Positions 15,370 through 24,696 of a stretch of 64,000 nt of DNA are shown piece after piece; position 1 is the stretch's first letter, and each line of letters starts with the position of its first letter. Under the pieces are notes generated by a model, which worked only from the letters and a program-made list of their open reading frames with translations, was not told the DNA's origin and made no database searches. Both the position numbers and the translations under genes were made by a program. This DNA is from Pedobacter sp. PF22-3. Lineage in GTDB: Bacteria; Bacteroidota; Bacteroidia; Sphingobacteriales; Sphingobacteriaceae. Location of the stretch: the NCBI RefSeq assembly GCF_026239555.1, contig NZ_JAPIVP010000017.1:1-64000 (forward strand), written 5' to 3'.

Positions 15370-16755
15370 ATGAAAACTGCCGAGGAATTTTTAGAAAAGT
15401 CTGATGAGAAAGCTTTCGATTTACCACATCGTAAAACCATAAATTACAATATTGGTAAATACAATACAGCGGTTGAACGTGGCTTATCAAAATTCGAAAA
15501 CCTCGAAGCCTCTAAAAAAAAGGCCCACGTTATTAAATGGCGGGTAATGGAAAATCTTGACAAGTTCTTACCAGAATTCGAGTCAAATTTCCAACGCCGG
15601 GGTGGTAAAGTAATCTGGGCAAATGATGCTGCAGAAGCCCAGCAAGAAATCCTCAATATCATTAAAAGAAATAATGGGAAGACGGTCATCAAATCTAAAT
15701 CAATGACGACCGAAGAAATTCACCTGAACGACTTTCTAGAGCAAAACAATATCGAATCGCTGGAAAGCGATCTCGGCGAATACATTGTTCAGCTATTGGG
15801 CCAGGCACCCTACCATATTGTTACCCCTGCCATGCACCTAAGTGCTGCTGATATTGCGAAGTTATTCCATGATAAATTTGGAACTCCCATTGATGCTACG
15901 CCACCGCAGCTGGTACAAAAAGCCAGGGAGCTACTCCGGGACAAGTATTTGAATGCCGATATTGGTATCAGCGGTGGGAATTTCCTGATTGCTGATACCG
16001 GCAGTATTGCCATTACCGAAAATGAAGGCAATGCCAGGTTAAGTACTACTTTTCCAAAAATACATATTGCCATTGTTGGTATCGAAAAGGTAATCCCTTC
16101 TATGGCCGACTTGGATTTGTTCTGGCCATTGTTGGCTTCGCACGGTACCGGACAAAACCTAACGGTTTACAATAGTATCCTGAGTGGTCCGCGCCAAGCA
16201 AATGAAACAGATGGACCCGAAGAAATGTATGTGATTCTGCTGGATAATGGCCGCACCAATTTACTGGCACAAAAAGAACAGCGACAGGGCTTATACTGTA
16301 TCCGTTGTGGTGCCTGTTTAAACGCCTGCCCAGTATATAAAAATATTGGCGGACATACCTACAATACCACTTATAGTGGCCCGATTGGTTCTGTAATTAC
16401 ACCGCATCTAAAGGGAATGGAAGAGTTTAAGCATTTAAGTTATGCTTCCAGTCTCTGCGGAAAGTGTTCGGAGGTTTGCCCGGTAAAAATCGATATCCAT
16501 AAAATGTTATTGCTCAATCGTAGGGATGCGGCAGCTGCGCACGAAAATGGCAAAAAGGAAGAGGTGGGCTGGAGCATGTTCAGCAAGATGATGCAAAAAC
16601 GCAAATGGATGGATTTATTCGGCGGAAAGTTTAAAAACCTTATGCTCAAAACCTTCTTCAAAAAGAGTTGGGGCAAATACCGCGAAATGCCAAAAGTTGC
16701 CGATAAGTCATTCGCCAAACAGTTTGAGGAGATGAAAAAGAACCGGGAATCTTAA
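15370..16755 (+). CDS. LutB-like LUD-domain iron-sulfur protein
   Basis: A 461-residue protein resembling LutB/YkgF of the L-lactate oxidation (LutABC) system. The N-terminal part (about 1-300) is a LUD domain with KSKSMTTEEIHLNDFLEQN and the GISGGNFLIADTGSIAITEN segment. Two 4Fe-4S clusters are encoded by CIRCGACLNACPVY (about 310-323) and CGKCSEVCPVKIDIH. LutB passes electrons together with LutA and LutC; neither is present nearby, so lactate use is not assured. Start: the ATG at 15370 is preferred to a TTG three codons upstream. The E1 dehydrogenase gene follows after 28 nt and may be co-transcribed. Confidence 0.88.
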   Translation: MKTAEEFLEKSDEKAFDLPHRKTINYNIGKYNTAVERGLSKFENLEASKKKAHVIKWRVMENLDKFLPEFESNFQRRGGKVIWANDAAEAQQEILNIIKRNNGKTVIKSKSMTTEEIHLNDFLEQNNIESLESDLGEYIVQLLGQAPYHIVTPAMHLSAADIAKLFHDKFGTPIDATPPQLVQKARELLRDKYLNADIGISGGNFLIADTGSIAITENEGNARLSTTFPKIHIAIVGIEKVIPSMADLDLFWPLLASHGTGQNLTVYNSILSGPRQANETDGPEEMYVILLDNGRTNLLAQKEQRQGLYCIRCGACLNACPVYKNIGGHTYNTTYSGPIGSVITPHLKGMEEFKHLSYASSLCGKCSEVCPVKIDIHKMLLLNRRDAAAAHENGKKEEVGWSMFSKMMQKRKWMDLFGGKFKNLMLKTFFKKSWGKYREMPKVADKSFAKQFEEMKKNRES

Positions 16756-16783
16756 TCAAAAACCATTAGCCAAACAACCAAAT

Positions 16784-18760
16784 ATGCATTTTAACCGAAG
16801 AGATAAAGACGACGAATTCTTACTGAATTTATATAAAAAACTGCTTTATCCCCGACTGGTAGAGGATAAAATGCTCAAATTATTACGTCAGGGGCGTATA
16901 GGTAAATGGTTTTCAGGTATTGGGCAGGAAGCCATTGCTGTTGGCAGTACCTTAGCCATGCAAAGCAATGAGTATATTTTGCCTATGCACCGTAATTTAG
17001 GTGTTTTTACCTCCCGTAATATTCCATTAAAGAAATTAATGGCCCAATGGCAGGGAAAGTTAACCGGCTTTACCAAAGGTCGTGATCGCTCCTTTCATTT
17101 TGGCACACAAGACTATAAAATTATCGGGATGATATCCCATCTGGGCCCACAAATGGCGCTGGCCGATGGCATTGCCCTGGCTGATTTATTGGGAAATAAA
17201 CAGCGCGCCACCTTGGTTTATACCGGTGAAGGCGCCACCAGTGAAGGCGATTTCCACGAAGCCATAAACGTCGCAGCTGTCTGGAATCTGCCAGTGATTT
17301 TTTTGATCGAAAATAATGGTTATGGGCTGTCAACCCCAAAATCAGAACAATACAGGTGTAAAAACCTGGTTGATAAAGCTCTTGGTTATGGCATTGAAGG
17401 CCGGCAAATTGATGGCAACAACATTCTTGAAGTATACGATACCATTAACCAACTAGCCATGGAAATTAGAAAAGATCCAAGACCGGTTTTGGTTGAGTGT
17501 ATGACTTTCAGGATGCGCGGTCATGAAGAGGCTTCAGGCACCAAATATGTTCCGCAAGAACTTTTTGACGAATGGGAAAAGAAAGATCCTTTAAACAATT
17601 ACGAAGCTTATTTAATTGAACAAGGTATTCTAACAACCAATACCATTACGGATATTAAAATTCAGTTTAAAAAAGATATAGAAGTAGCAGTTGAAGAAGC
17701 TTTTGAAGAGCCAGAGCCAGTTGCAGATACGATTCAGGAAGAAACGGATATGTACTTTCCTTACCAGTCAGAAATCGTTCAGCCTGGCGAATTTGCTACT
17801 GAAAAACGGTATCTGGATGCAATTAGCGATGCCCTCGATCTCGCTATGCAAAAATATCCTAACCTGGTTTTAATGGGACAGGATATTGCCGACTATGGTG
17901 GCGCATTTAAAATTACAGATGGCTTTATGGCTAAATTCGGCAGAAGCCGGGTGCGCAATACCCCTATTTGCGAATCGGCCATTGTAGGTGCAGGTTTGGG
18001 CCTGTCTATAAATGGTTATAAAGCTGTTGTAGAAATGCAGTTTGCCGATTTTGTAAGCGTTGGCTTTAATCAGATTGTAAACAACCTGGCCAAAACGCAT
18101 TACCGTTGGGGCGAAAAGGCTGATGTAGTGGTGCGTATGCCTACAGGTGCAGGTACGGGTGCAGGTCCCTTCCACTCACAAAGTAACGAGGCATGGTTTA
18201 CCAAGACACCGGGCTTAAAAATTGTCTATCCAGCATTTCCCGAAGATGCCAAGGGTCTGCTTTTGGCTGCCATTGCCGATCCCAATCCTGTAATCTATTT
18301 TGAACATAAATATTTGTACAGAAGCTTAACTTCCCAGGTGCCCGATGGTTATTATACTACCGAAATAGGGAGAGCCCTTACCATAAAAACAGGGAAACAG
18401 TTTACAATTATCACTTATGGTTTAGGCGTACATTGGGCTTTGGAACATTTAAACAGTCATGTTGAACAAGAAGCCACCCTGGTTGATCTGCGTACGCTCC
18501 AGCCATGGGATCAGGAAACGGTAAAAGAAGCTGTAAAAGCTACCGGAAGAGTGCTGATTTTGCATGAAGACACCTTGACGAATGGTTTCGGTGCCGAAAT
18601 TTCTGCATGGATTGGGGAGCATCTTTTTCAGTATCTGGATGCACCTGTAATGCGTTGTGCAAGTTTAGATACGGCCATTCCGATGAGCAAGCTATTGGAA
18701 GATAATTTTCTGGCCAAAGCAAGATTAGCAGAAACGATTAATAAATTATTAAAATACTAA
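16784..18760 (+). CDS. 2-oxoacid dehydrogenase E1 component, fused alpha and beta subunits
   Basis: A 658-residue thiamine-diphosphate enzyme fusing E1-alpha (about 1-300) and E1-beta (about 335-658). The ThDP motif is GEGATSEGDFHEA ending in ENNGYG (about 146-181); FRMRGHEEASG is the alpha-subunit loop; YLDAISDALDLAMQ and LMGQDIADYGGAF open the beta part; EDTLTNGFGAEI lies near the C-terminus. It decarboxylates a 2-oxoacid and acylates lipoyl-E2, most likely within a branched-chain or related 2-oxoacid dehydrogenase complex. Such fusions are common in Bacteroidota. No E2 or E3 gene is adjacent. It may be co-transcribed with the LutB-like gene. Confidence 0.92.
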   Translation: MHFNRRDKDDEFLLNLYKKLLYPRLVEDKMLKLLRQGRIGKWFSGIGQEAIAVGSTLAMQSNEYILPMHRNLGVFTSRNIPLKKLMAQWQGKLTGFTKGRDRSFHFGTQDYKIIGMISHLGPQMALADGIALADLLGNKQRATLVYTGEGATSEGDFHEAINVAAVWNLPVIFLIENNGYGLSTPKSEQYRCKNLVDKALGYGIEGRQIDGNNILEVYDTINQLAMEIRKDPRPVLVECMTFRMRGHEEASGTKYVPQELFDEWEKKDPLNNYEAYLIEQGILTTNTITDIKIQFKKDIEVAVEEAFEEPEPVADTIQEETDMYFPYQSEIVQPGEFATEKRYLDAISDALDLAMQKYPNLVLMGQDIADYGGAFKITDGFMAKFGRSRVRNTPICESAIVGAGLGLSINGYKAVVEMQFADFVSVGFNQIVNNLAKTHYRWGEKADVVVRMPTGAGTGAGPFHSQSNEAWFTKTPGLKIVYPAFPEDAKGLLLAAIADPNPVIYFEHKYLYRSLTSQVPDGYYTTEIGRALTIKTGKQFTIITYGLGVHWALEHLNSHVEQEATLVDLRTLQPWDQETVKEAVKATGRVLILHEDTLTNGFGAEISAWIGEHLFQYLDAPVMRCASLDTAIPMSKLLEDNFLAKARLAETINKLLKY

Positions 18761-18766
18761 ACCTAT

Positions 18767-18843
18767 CGTCATGCTGATCCGATAGCTATCGGATTTATTT
18801 CAGCATCTCTGAATTAAGCCCCTGAAATGAATTCAGGGTGACG
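18767..18843. repeat. Class B palindromic repeat, copy 2
   Basis: A 77-bp element starting CGTCATGCTGATCCGATAGC and ending AATTCAGGGTGACG, with internal palindromes CCGATAGCTATCGG and CCTGAAATGAATTCAGG. It is almost the inverse of the element at 41609-41687. It lies in the E1-adenine deaminase spacer. Confidence 0.8.
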
Positions 18844-18864
18844 ATGATTAAACATTAAAGCAAC

Positions 18865-20502
18865 ATGGGCACTTTCAAAATCAGCGGAAACATAGTCGAT
18901 ATCATAGAACAGCATATTTATTTTGGCGAAATAACTGTTGAAGCCGGAAAAATAAAATCGATTACCAAGATTTCTGAAGAACGCCCAAACAGCGCCTTCA
19001 TTACTCCAGGTTTTATTGACAGTCACGTGCACATTGAAAGCAGTATGCTAATTCCGAGCGAATTTGCCAGATTAGCGGTGGTGCACGGCACGGTGGCTAC
19101 CATTAGCGATCCACATGAGATTGCCAACGTTTGCGGCATGGAAGGGGTTGAATTCATGATCGAAAACGGGAATACCGTACCCTTTAAATTTAATTTCGGT
19201 GCACCAAGCTGTGTACCGGCAACTACCTTCGAAACTGCAGGCGCCGAGTTAAATCACCATGATGTTAAAGCGCTTTTAGCACGACCTGAAATTAAATACC
19301 TCAGCGAAATGATGAATTTTCCGGGAGTGCTATACAAAGATGAAGAAGTTTTAAAAAAAATTGCCGCTGCCCACCAGCTTGGTAAACCCGTTGACGGGCA
19401 CGCGCCAGGCTTACGTGGCGATACCGTCCAAAAATATATTGATGCCGGTATTTCTACCGACCACGAATGTTTCACAGCCGAAGAAGCACTGGATAAACTG
19501 CAGCGTGGTATGAAAATCCTGATAAGGGAAGGCAGTGCCGCCAAAAATTTCGAAGCACTAATCGACTTACTTCACGACTGGCCCGAAATGATGATGTTCT
19601 GCAGTGATGATAAACACCCGGATAGTTTAGTTGAAAGCCACATTAACGAAATTTGTGCCAGGGCAGTAGCTAAAGGAATCGATATTTTTAATGTACTTCG
19701 CGCTGCTTGTATCAACCCGATCTTACATTATAAGCTGGATGTTGGTGCACTACAGGTAAACGATGATGCTGATTTTATCGTTATAGAAGACCTGATTAAT
19801 TTTAAGGTAAAACAAACCTATATTAACGGGCTTTTGTTAGCAGAAAACGGCAAAATGACAGGCGACTGGATCAACCACAGCGCAGGTAAAGAATCCATTA
19901 ATCATTTTAATTGCAGCTTAAAAAAAGAAGAAGATTTCTTTTTGCGCTATACAGATCAGCTGGAAATTCCTGTAATTGAAGCACTGGATGGCCAGCTGAT
20001 TACCAATAAATTACAGGCAAAACCCAAAGTTGAAAATGACAATATCATTAGTGATATTGAAAATGATGTGCTCAAAATGGTGGTGGTTAACCGCTATTAT
20101 GATGCGCCTATTGCGATTTCGTTCGTCAAAAATTTTGGTTTAAAAAATGGCGCTATTGCCTCAAGTGTAGCGCACGATAGTCATAATATCATTGCCGTGG
20201 GGGTTGATGACAAAAGTATCTGTGATGCAGTAAACCTTGTAATCAAAAAAACTGGCGGTGTGGTAGCTTTAGGACATGGAAAAGAAGAAGTGTTGCCGCT
20301 GCCTGTTGCCGGTTTAATGAGTAATCACAATGGTTACGAGGTTGCTGCCTGCTATACAGCTATAGATCAATTCGCAAAAGATTTAGGTTCAACCCTCCTT
20401 GCCCCTTTTATGACGCTTTCCTTCATGGCACTCCTGGTTATTCCACGCCTGAAACTAAGCGATAAAGGATTATTTGATGGCGATGAGTTTAAGTTTGTAT
20501 AG
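18865..20502 (+). CDS. ade: Adenine deaminase
   Basis: A 545-residue amidohydrolase converting adenine to hypoxanthine and ammonia in purine salvage. The metal motif GFIDSHVHIESSM has His54 and His56; DGHAPGL, ADHECFTAEEAL-like (here TDHECFTAEEA), and FCSDDKHPDSLVE supply further metal or catalytic residues; the C-terminal MSNHNGYEVAACYTAIDQ is characteristic of the Ade family. Length is within the family's 540-600 range. It stands alone between a class B and a class C palindrome; the minus-strand SprT-like gene converges on it. Confidence 0.93.
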   Translation: MGTFKISGNIVDIIEQHIYFGEITVEAGKIKSITKISEERPNSAFITPGFIDSHVHIESSMLIPSEFARLAVVHGTVATISDPHEIANVCGMEGVEFMIENGNTVPFKFNFGAPSCVPATTFETAGAELNHHDVKALLARPEIKYLSEMMNFPGVLYKDEEVLKKIAAAHQLGKPVDGHAPGLRGDTVQKYIDAGISTDHECFTAEEALDKLQRGMKILIREGSAAKNFEALIDLLHDWPEMMMFCSDDKHPDSLVESHINEICARAVAKGIDIFNVLRAACINPILHYKLDVGALQVNDDADFIVIEDLINFKVKQTYINGLLLAENGKMTGDWINHSAGKESINHFNCSLKKEEDFFLRYTDQLEIPVIEALDGQLITNKLQAKPKVENDNIISDIENDVLKMVVVNRYYDAPIAISFVKNFGLKNGAIASSVAHDSHNIIAVGVDDKSICDAVNLVIKKTGGVVALGHGKEEVLPLPVAGLMSNHNGYEVAACYTAIDQFAKDLGSTLLAPFMTLSFMALLVIPRLKLSDKGLFDGDEFKFV

Positions 20503-20509
20503 CTGATTT

Positions 20510-20648
20510 GTCATTCTGAGCGCAGCGAAGAATCTGTTTACTATTGACACTTCAAATGACGTTAACCTAATTATCTAAGGTATCTTCAAACGCAAAATGT
20601 AACTGCAGAGCTATGTTGCAAAAGATTCTTCATTGCATTCAGAATGAC
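20510..20648. repeat. Class C palindromic repeat
   Basis: A 139-bp element with inverted ends GTCATTCTGAGCGCAG and ATTCAGAATGAC and inner arms GCGAAGAATCTG and AAAGATTCTTC. Ends resemble classes A and B (GTCA...TGAC). It lies between the convergent ade and SprT-like genes. Confidence 0.65.
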
Positions 20649-20660
20649 AGCAAATCAATA

Positions 20661-21269
20661 TTATTCTATCACAAAAACCTCCGCCAAGGGATTAAATAAA
20701 TACAACCGTTTATCATCTAAACAGATACATCGGTACCGTTTCCTGATCCTTTCGCCTTTGGTGAAACGCCGGCCATCTTTAATTTTAAAAGTTGTGTTAA
20801 TGGGTAATTGCTCTAAATGTAAAGTCTCTGTTTTATGACTATCGTACTTTTTTAATGCACGTGATAAATGCAGATCAGAGCAGCTCGATGCCGCCGGATT
20901 GGACATGTAATTATCAATCGCTTTATGGATATCTTCCGGAAAAATATTCATGTCAAAAAAGGGTACCATCATCCGCTGAAAGTTTTTCTTCCATTCGGTC
21001 CCATGCGGCTTTACCTTATTCTTAAAATCATTCCAGGTTAACAAATGTGCAAATTCGTGCACGGTAGTTACCAGGAATGCGTAATGGTTGAGGTTAAAGT
21101 TAACCGAAATGCGGTGGCCTTTATCGCGGAAAGGATGGCGGTAATCACCCAGTTTGGTAGAACGGGTTTTAGCAATCTTAAATTCGCACTGAAAATAATC
21201 AATCCACTTGGCAATTAGCGGCGCCGCTGGTTCTGGCATGTACTGCGCTAAAACTTTAACTTTCTCCAC
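20661..21269 (-). CDS. SprT-like zinc metalloprotease-fold protein
   Basis: A 202-residue protein of the SprT/Spartan-like group. The zincin motif TTVHEFAHLLTW (His71, Glu72, His75) is intact, with a likely third ligand His89 in VKPHGTEWKKNF. The C-terminal part carries HLSRALKKYDSHKTETLHLE followed by RIRKRYRCICLDDKRLY, a basic SprT-like tail with Cys in RCICL but not a full zinc ribbon. Eukaryotic relatives digest DNA-protein crosslinks; the bacterial role is unproven. The gene diverges from nothing close by: upstream lies the left arm of the GxxExxY inverted repeat. Confidence 0.85.
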   Translation of the reverse strand: MEKVKVLAQYMPEPAAPLIAKWIDYFQCEFKIAKTRSTKLGDYRHPFRDKGHRISVNFNLNHYAFLVTTVHEFAHLLTWNDFKNKVKPHGTEWKKNFQRMMVPFFDMNIFPEDIHKAIDNYMSNPAASSCSDLHLSRALKKYDSHKTETLHLEQLPINTTFKIKDGRRFTKGERIRKRYRCICLDDKRLYLFNPLAEVFVIE

Positions 21270-21296
21270 AAATGCTAAGATAAATATTTTTGAGAT

Positions 21297-21924
21297 TTAA
21301 CCATAAAGGCTCAAAGTTTTAAATGCAAAAAACAAAATTACCTTAGTTTTTTACCACAGAGTGCATTGAGTTTGCACGAAGAAAATAGAGCGATTTTTTC
21401 AACAATATTCATCGAAGAAATTTCAACCATTATATAGCTTCTTTTAAATATTTTAATCTTAGAACGCATTACAGAACATCAGTATCCATTTACTATTCGT
21501 CTTATTCCATCCTTTAATCTTAGCACATTAAAATTCATTAATAATCCGAATCTATAACCACCAAGTTTCATATAGGTTAAAGTTTGGGCTAGATGAATAT
21601 CACTGAGGGCCTCTATGCTTTTCAACTCAAGAACTAGCTGATTCTCCACTAAAATATCTATTCGGTAACCACAATCCAGTTTTACATCTTCAAAAACCAA
21701 GGGCATCATCTTTTCTTTTTCAACCTGAAAACCTGCATGATCAATTTTATAAAACAAGCATTCTTTATAGGCATTTTCAAGCAAACCCGGCCCAAGGGCA
21801 TTATGAACATCAATTGCCAGCCCAATGATAGTTCTAGTTAATAAATCTTCTGCCATAAAACTCTGTGTACTCTGTGTTTAGCCTCTTTTTCTCTGTGGTA
21901 AAAAAATTGATCCTTTGCGGTTAA
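21297..21924. mobile_element. Inverted-repeat cassette carrying the GxxExxY gene
   Basis: Two nested inverted repeats flank one small gene. The outer pair is TTAACCATAAAGG (21297-21309) with CCTTTGCGGTTAA (21912-21924), 11 of 13 matching. The inner pair is TTTTTTACCACAGAG (21347-21361) with CTCTGTGGTAAAAAA (21891-21905), 15 of 15. A gene-free relative with the same TTAACC...GGTTAA ends and CACAG core is at 40513-40591. The right end abuts the helicase gene stop (21928). No transposase is inside, so mobility is an inference. Confidence 0.5.
21479..21856 (-). CDS. GxxExxY family protein
   Basis: A 125-residue protein with the family signature GPGLLENAYKECLFYKI (G-x-x-E-x-x-Y) after an N-terminal TRTIIGLAIDVHNAL helix. 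The central part has DCGYRIDILVENQLVLELKS, a PD-(D/E)XK-like nuclease core pattern (Asp, then Glu-x-Lys), and the C-terminal half contains HLAQTLTYMKLGGYRFGLL and NFNVLRLKDGIRR. The biochemical role is not known to me. Copies are frequent and scattered in this phylum, and this one sits in a perfect inverted-repeat pair, which fits a passenger gene. Confidence 0.85.
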   Translation of the reverse strand: MAEDLLTRTIIGLAIDVHNALGPGLLENAYKECLFYKIDHAGFQVEKEKMMPLVFEDVKLDCGYRIDILVENQLVLELKSIEALSDIHLAQTLTYMKLGGYRFGLLMNFNVLRLKDGIRRIVNGY

Positions 21925-21927
21925 TAA

Positions 21928-24204
21928 TTATTCCTCCGTTGGGAACAGCGACGCCAATACCATTTTTATCTCGCCGAAAGAATAATCTTTCCCCAAAAAC
22001 TCCCTGATCGTGCCCATTGATTTTGTTTTCTGACTTTCAACAGCTTCAGTTATGTTTTTGATTTTATTAGGTTTAACCAACTTCGTTACATCAAGTTGTT
22101 GTGTTGATACATAATAAGCTAAATGGCCCTCAATGGTCCCCTGCGATAGGCCCCGCTCCTTTGCAATTTCAGTTAATGTTTTACCCTCGTTATACAGTTC
22201 AAAACTCAGAAGTTTAGTATCAGGCTTCGGCTCTTTCTTTTTCTTTTCCATTGCAGTTTTCACTTTTAGCGCCATGCCTTTAAGGGTAATTGCCTTTTTC
22301 AATTGCGCCTCTCTTTCCACCACGTTCAAAAGTGCATCGGTATCGGCCTTACTAAACTCTTTGCCATCAATAATGGCTTCTAGCAGTGCTTTACTTTTAT
22401 GGATTTTCTTCAACTGCTCATAAATCACGATTTCGAGTTCCAGTAGTTCAGTCAGGTAGGTTTTAACTTGCTTTTCTTCTTTGATGGCTTCAATTTGCGC
22501 TAAAAACTTATCTGATACCGCTTTAATTAACGGACTGAAATATTTTACAGCAGCCTGTACCCGCTTCGACACATTGAACAGGGTATGCTCAGTTTGTTCA
22601 GCAAAAAGGTTTTTAAGCTGGTTGATAAAAGTATCAGCAGTCGCAGTAATTTTCTGAAAATCTTTATATAGATCCATCGTCCATTCATCATAGCGCTGTT
22701 TGGTCGATTTAGCCTCACTCTTATCAAAAGTTTGCATGTGCTCCTTAAAATAATAGCGTACGATATTCAGATCAAAAGCCGATAACAGATAGCTTCTGAT
22801 AAATTCGTAACTCTCTGCACTGATCTGTTGGTCAAGCACTTCGGTCGGCTGTTTGGTTTTAGAAAAATAATGGATGTTCTGGTCCTGCTGCAAACCACTT
22901 TCGCGCAAATGCGAGGTTAACACCAGTCCTTTAAGTGAACGCAGGCGCGAAAGCGCAACATAAGCTTGTCCAGGGGCAAAAGCTTCACCAATATCAATAA
23001 TGGCTTTATCAAAGGTTAAGCCTTGACTTTTATGCACCGTAATGGCCCAGGCCAGTTTGATTGGATATTGCACAAAAGAACCTGCTACATTTTCTTCAAT
23101 TTCATTAGTAGCCTCGTTTAATTTATATTTTACGTTCTCCCAGGTGTAAGGCGAAATCTGGATCACTGTTTTATCTTCAGGCAATTCAATTTCTACTACT
23201 CCTTTTTCTATATGGTGCACTACACCTATTTTACCATTGTAGTAACGCTTTTCGGCAGTCATGTCGTTTTTAATAAACATAATCTGCGCACCAACTTTCA
23301 GTTCCAGACTTTTATCATTTGGATAGGCATATTCATTAAATTCACCTGTTACCTTCGCTTCAAAAAAATAAGATTTAGTTTTCAGTTGGGTTAATCTTTC
23401 TCGGTTAATGCTATCGGCCTTATGATTATGTGTGGTTAAAGTGATGTAATTTTCATCAGCCGCAGGCTTAAAATCCTGTTTAAAATGCTGTTTGAGCAAA
23501 GTGGTATCTGCGGGCGTAATTTTATTGTTCCGGAGATTGTTTAGCAAATCAATAAACACAGAATCGTCTTGACGATAAATTTTATCCAACTCGATATATA
23601 CGGGTGGATTATTTTGCAACGCCAGTGCATCGAAGAAATAAATACTTTTATAAAACCCGGCCATTACCCGCCATTCGTCGTTTTTAACCACGGGCGGCAA
23701 CTGGTGCAAATCGCCAATAAACAAGAGCTGTACACCTCCAAAAGGTACATTTTTGCTTCTCCTGATGTAGCGTAGCGCAAAATCAATAGCATCCAGCATA
23801 TCTGCCCGCAGCATACTCACCTCATCAATTACCAAAAGTTCGAGCTCTTGAATCAGACGTCTTTTATTACCCTGCATGTTTAAATGCTTGGCCAGCGTAC
23901 GCGGTGTATTAAAGTTAAAGGTAATCTGTTGATTGATGATATTCCCCGCAGCATCAGGAAAAAAAGCCCCAAAAGGCAGCTGAAAAAGGGAATGTATGGT
24001 AACCCCGGCAGCATTAATTGCCGCAATACCAGTTGGTGCACAAATGATCGCTTTTTTATGCGTAAGCTGAATCAGTTTTCGTAGAAAGGTTGTTTTACCC
24101 GTTCCCGCTTTTCCCGTTAAAAAAACGTGTTTAGAGGTATAATTCACAAATTTAGCCGCGATCTCAGCGGGCATAGAAGTTTCTTCTAATGTAGGCATCT
24201 GCAA
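21928..24204 (-). CDS. PIF1/RecD2-like superfamily 1 helicase with C-terminal helix-turn-helix domain
   Basis: A 758-residue helicase. Walker A is LTGKAGTGKTTFLRKL (about 28-43), Walker B LLVIDEVSMLRADM (about 122-135), followed by GDLHQLPPVV (motif III) and the C-terminal motif PIKLAWAITVHKSQGLTFDK with YVALSRLRSL (motifs V/VI). After the motor there is a long Lys/Glu-rich helical region and a C-terminal helix-turn-helix (TEIAKERGLSQGTIEGHLAYY), as in Bacteroidota PIF1-like proteins with an HTH tail. Family members unwind DNA at forks or structured sites. The start MQMPTLEETS follows an AT-rich gap. Confidence 0.9.
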   Translation of the reverse strand: MQMPTLEETSMPAEIAAKFVNYTSKHVFLTGKAGTGKTTFLRKLIQLTHKKAIICAPTGIAAINAAGVTIHSLFQLPFGAFFPDAAGNIINQQITFNFNTPRTLAKHLNMQGNKRRLIQELELLVIDEVSMLRADMLDAIDFALRYIRRSKNVPFGGVQLLFIGDLHQLPPVVKNDEWRVMAGFYKSIYFFDALALQNNPPVYIELDKIYRQDDSVFIDLLNNLRNNKITPADTTLLKQHFKQDFKPAADENYITLTTHNHKADSINRERLTQLKTKSYFFEAKVTGEFNEYAYPNDKSLELKVGAQIMFIKNDMTAEKRYYNGKIGVVHHIEKGVVEIELPEDKTVIQISPYTWENVKYKLNEATNEIEENVAGSFVQYPIKLAWAITVHKSQGLTFDKAIIDIGEAFAPGQAYVALSRLRSLKGLVLTSHLRESGLQQDQNIHYFSKTKQPTEVLDQQISAESYEFIRSYLLSAFDLNIVRYYFKEHMQTFDKSEAKSTKQRYDEWTMDLYKDFQKITATADTFINQLKNLFAEQTEHTLFNVSKRVQAAVKYFSPLIKAVSDKFLAQIEAIKEEKQVKTYLTELLELEIVIYEQLKKIHKSKALLEAIIDGKEFSKADTDALLNVVEREAQLKKAITLKGMALKVKTAMEKKKKEPKPDTKLLSFELYNEGKTLTEIAKERGLSQGTIEGHLAYYVSTQQLDVTKLVKPNKIKNITEAVESQKTKSMGTIREFLGKDYSFGEIKMVLASLFPTEE

Positions 24205-24696
24205 TAAAATTTTAGTTTGCTAAACAGGGAGGATAAATAAAGCTAAACATTTTAGCACAAAACTAAAGAATGATTGATGAGAAATTTTAATTTTTGGAGG
24301 ATAATTTTGATCTAAACATTTATTTAATCAATAATTTCTTGATTAGCGGAATAAAAAACCTTAATAGAATTACTGCAGCAGCAACCTAAACCTGACAGAA
24401 ACGACAGCCTCCGATTTAAGCACCGGTTTATGTTATATTTTGGTGTGCTTGCTTGTTTCACAGGTTTTCTATCGGAGCTATAGTGTATGGCAGGACTGCA
24501 ATAACGAAAGAAGTGCTACAACTGCTTTTCAAAAAAACATATATCCAACCCAACAATAAAACAATACAACAACCTAACAATTAATAATAAAGCTTTTTCT
24601 TATCTTTGTGGCCTGATGAAACAACAATATTCAAATCTTATCGCTGTTAAATTCCTTTAACCAGGTTTCATCATCTTTTACACCCAAAATTTTATT
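24205..24696. other. Divergent helicase-prfC intergenic region with a structured element
   Basis: 492 bp without a convincing ORF. CTCCGAT (24409-24415) pairs with ATCGGAG (24471-24477), enclosing AAGCACC (24418-24424)/GGTGTGCTT. AAACCTG (24388-24394) can pair with CAGGTTT (24461-24467), which crosses the first helix and would make a pseudoknot. A GGACTGC...ACTGCTTTTC block (about 24492-24537) resembles one at about 2515-2553. A promoter for prfC follows at 24601. It could be a small RNA gene or a repeat; the pairings are visible, the role is not. Confidence 0.35.
24601..24608 (+). promoter_or_regulatory. -7 promoter element of prfC
   Basis: TATCTTTG is a perfect TAnnTTTG match, followed by TGG, 88 nt upstream of the prfC ATG. 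The leader contains TGATGAAAC and a later GTTTCATCA (24665-24673), which can pair. Confidence 0.5.

Noticed and set aside
21297..24204. Integrated mobile element with PIF1 helicase and GxxExxY gene as one unit
   Set aside because: The inverted repeats end before the helicase stop, and the helicase is a chromosomal-type gene; no integrase or att site was seen.
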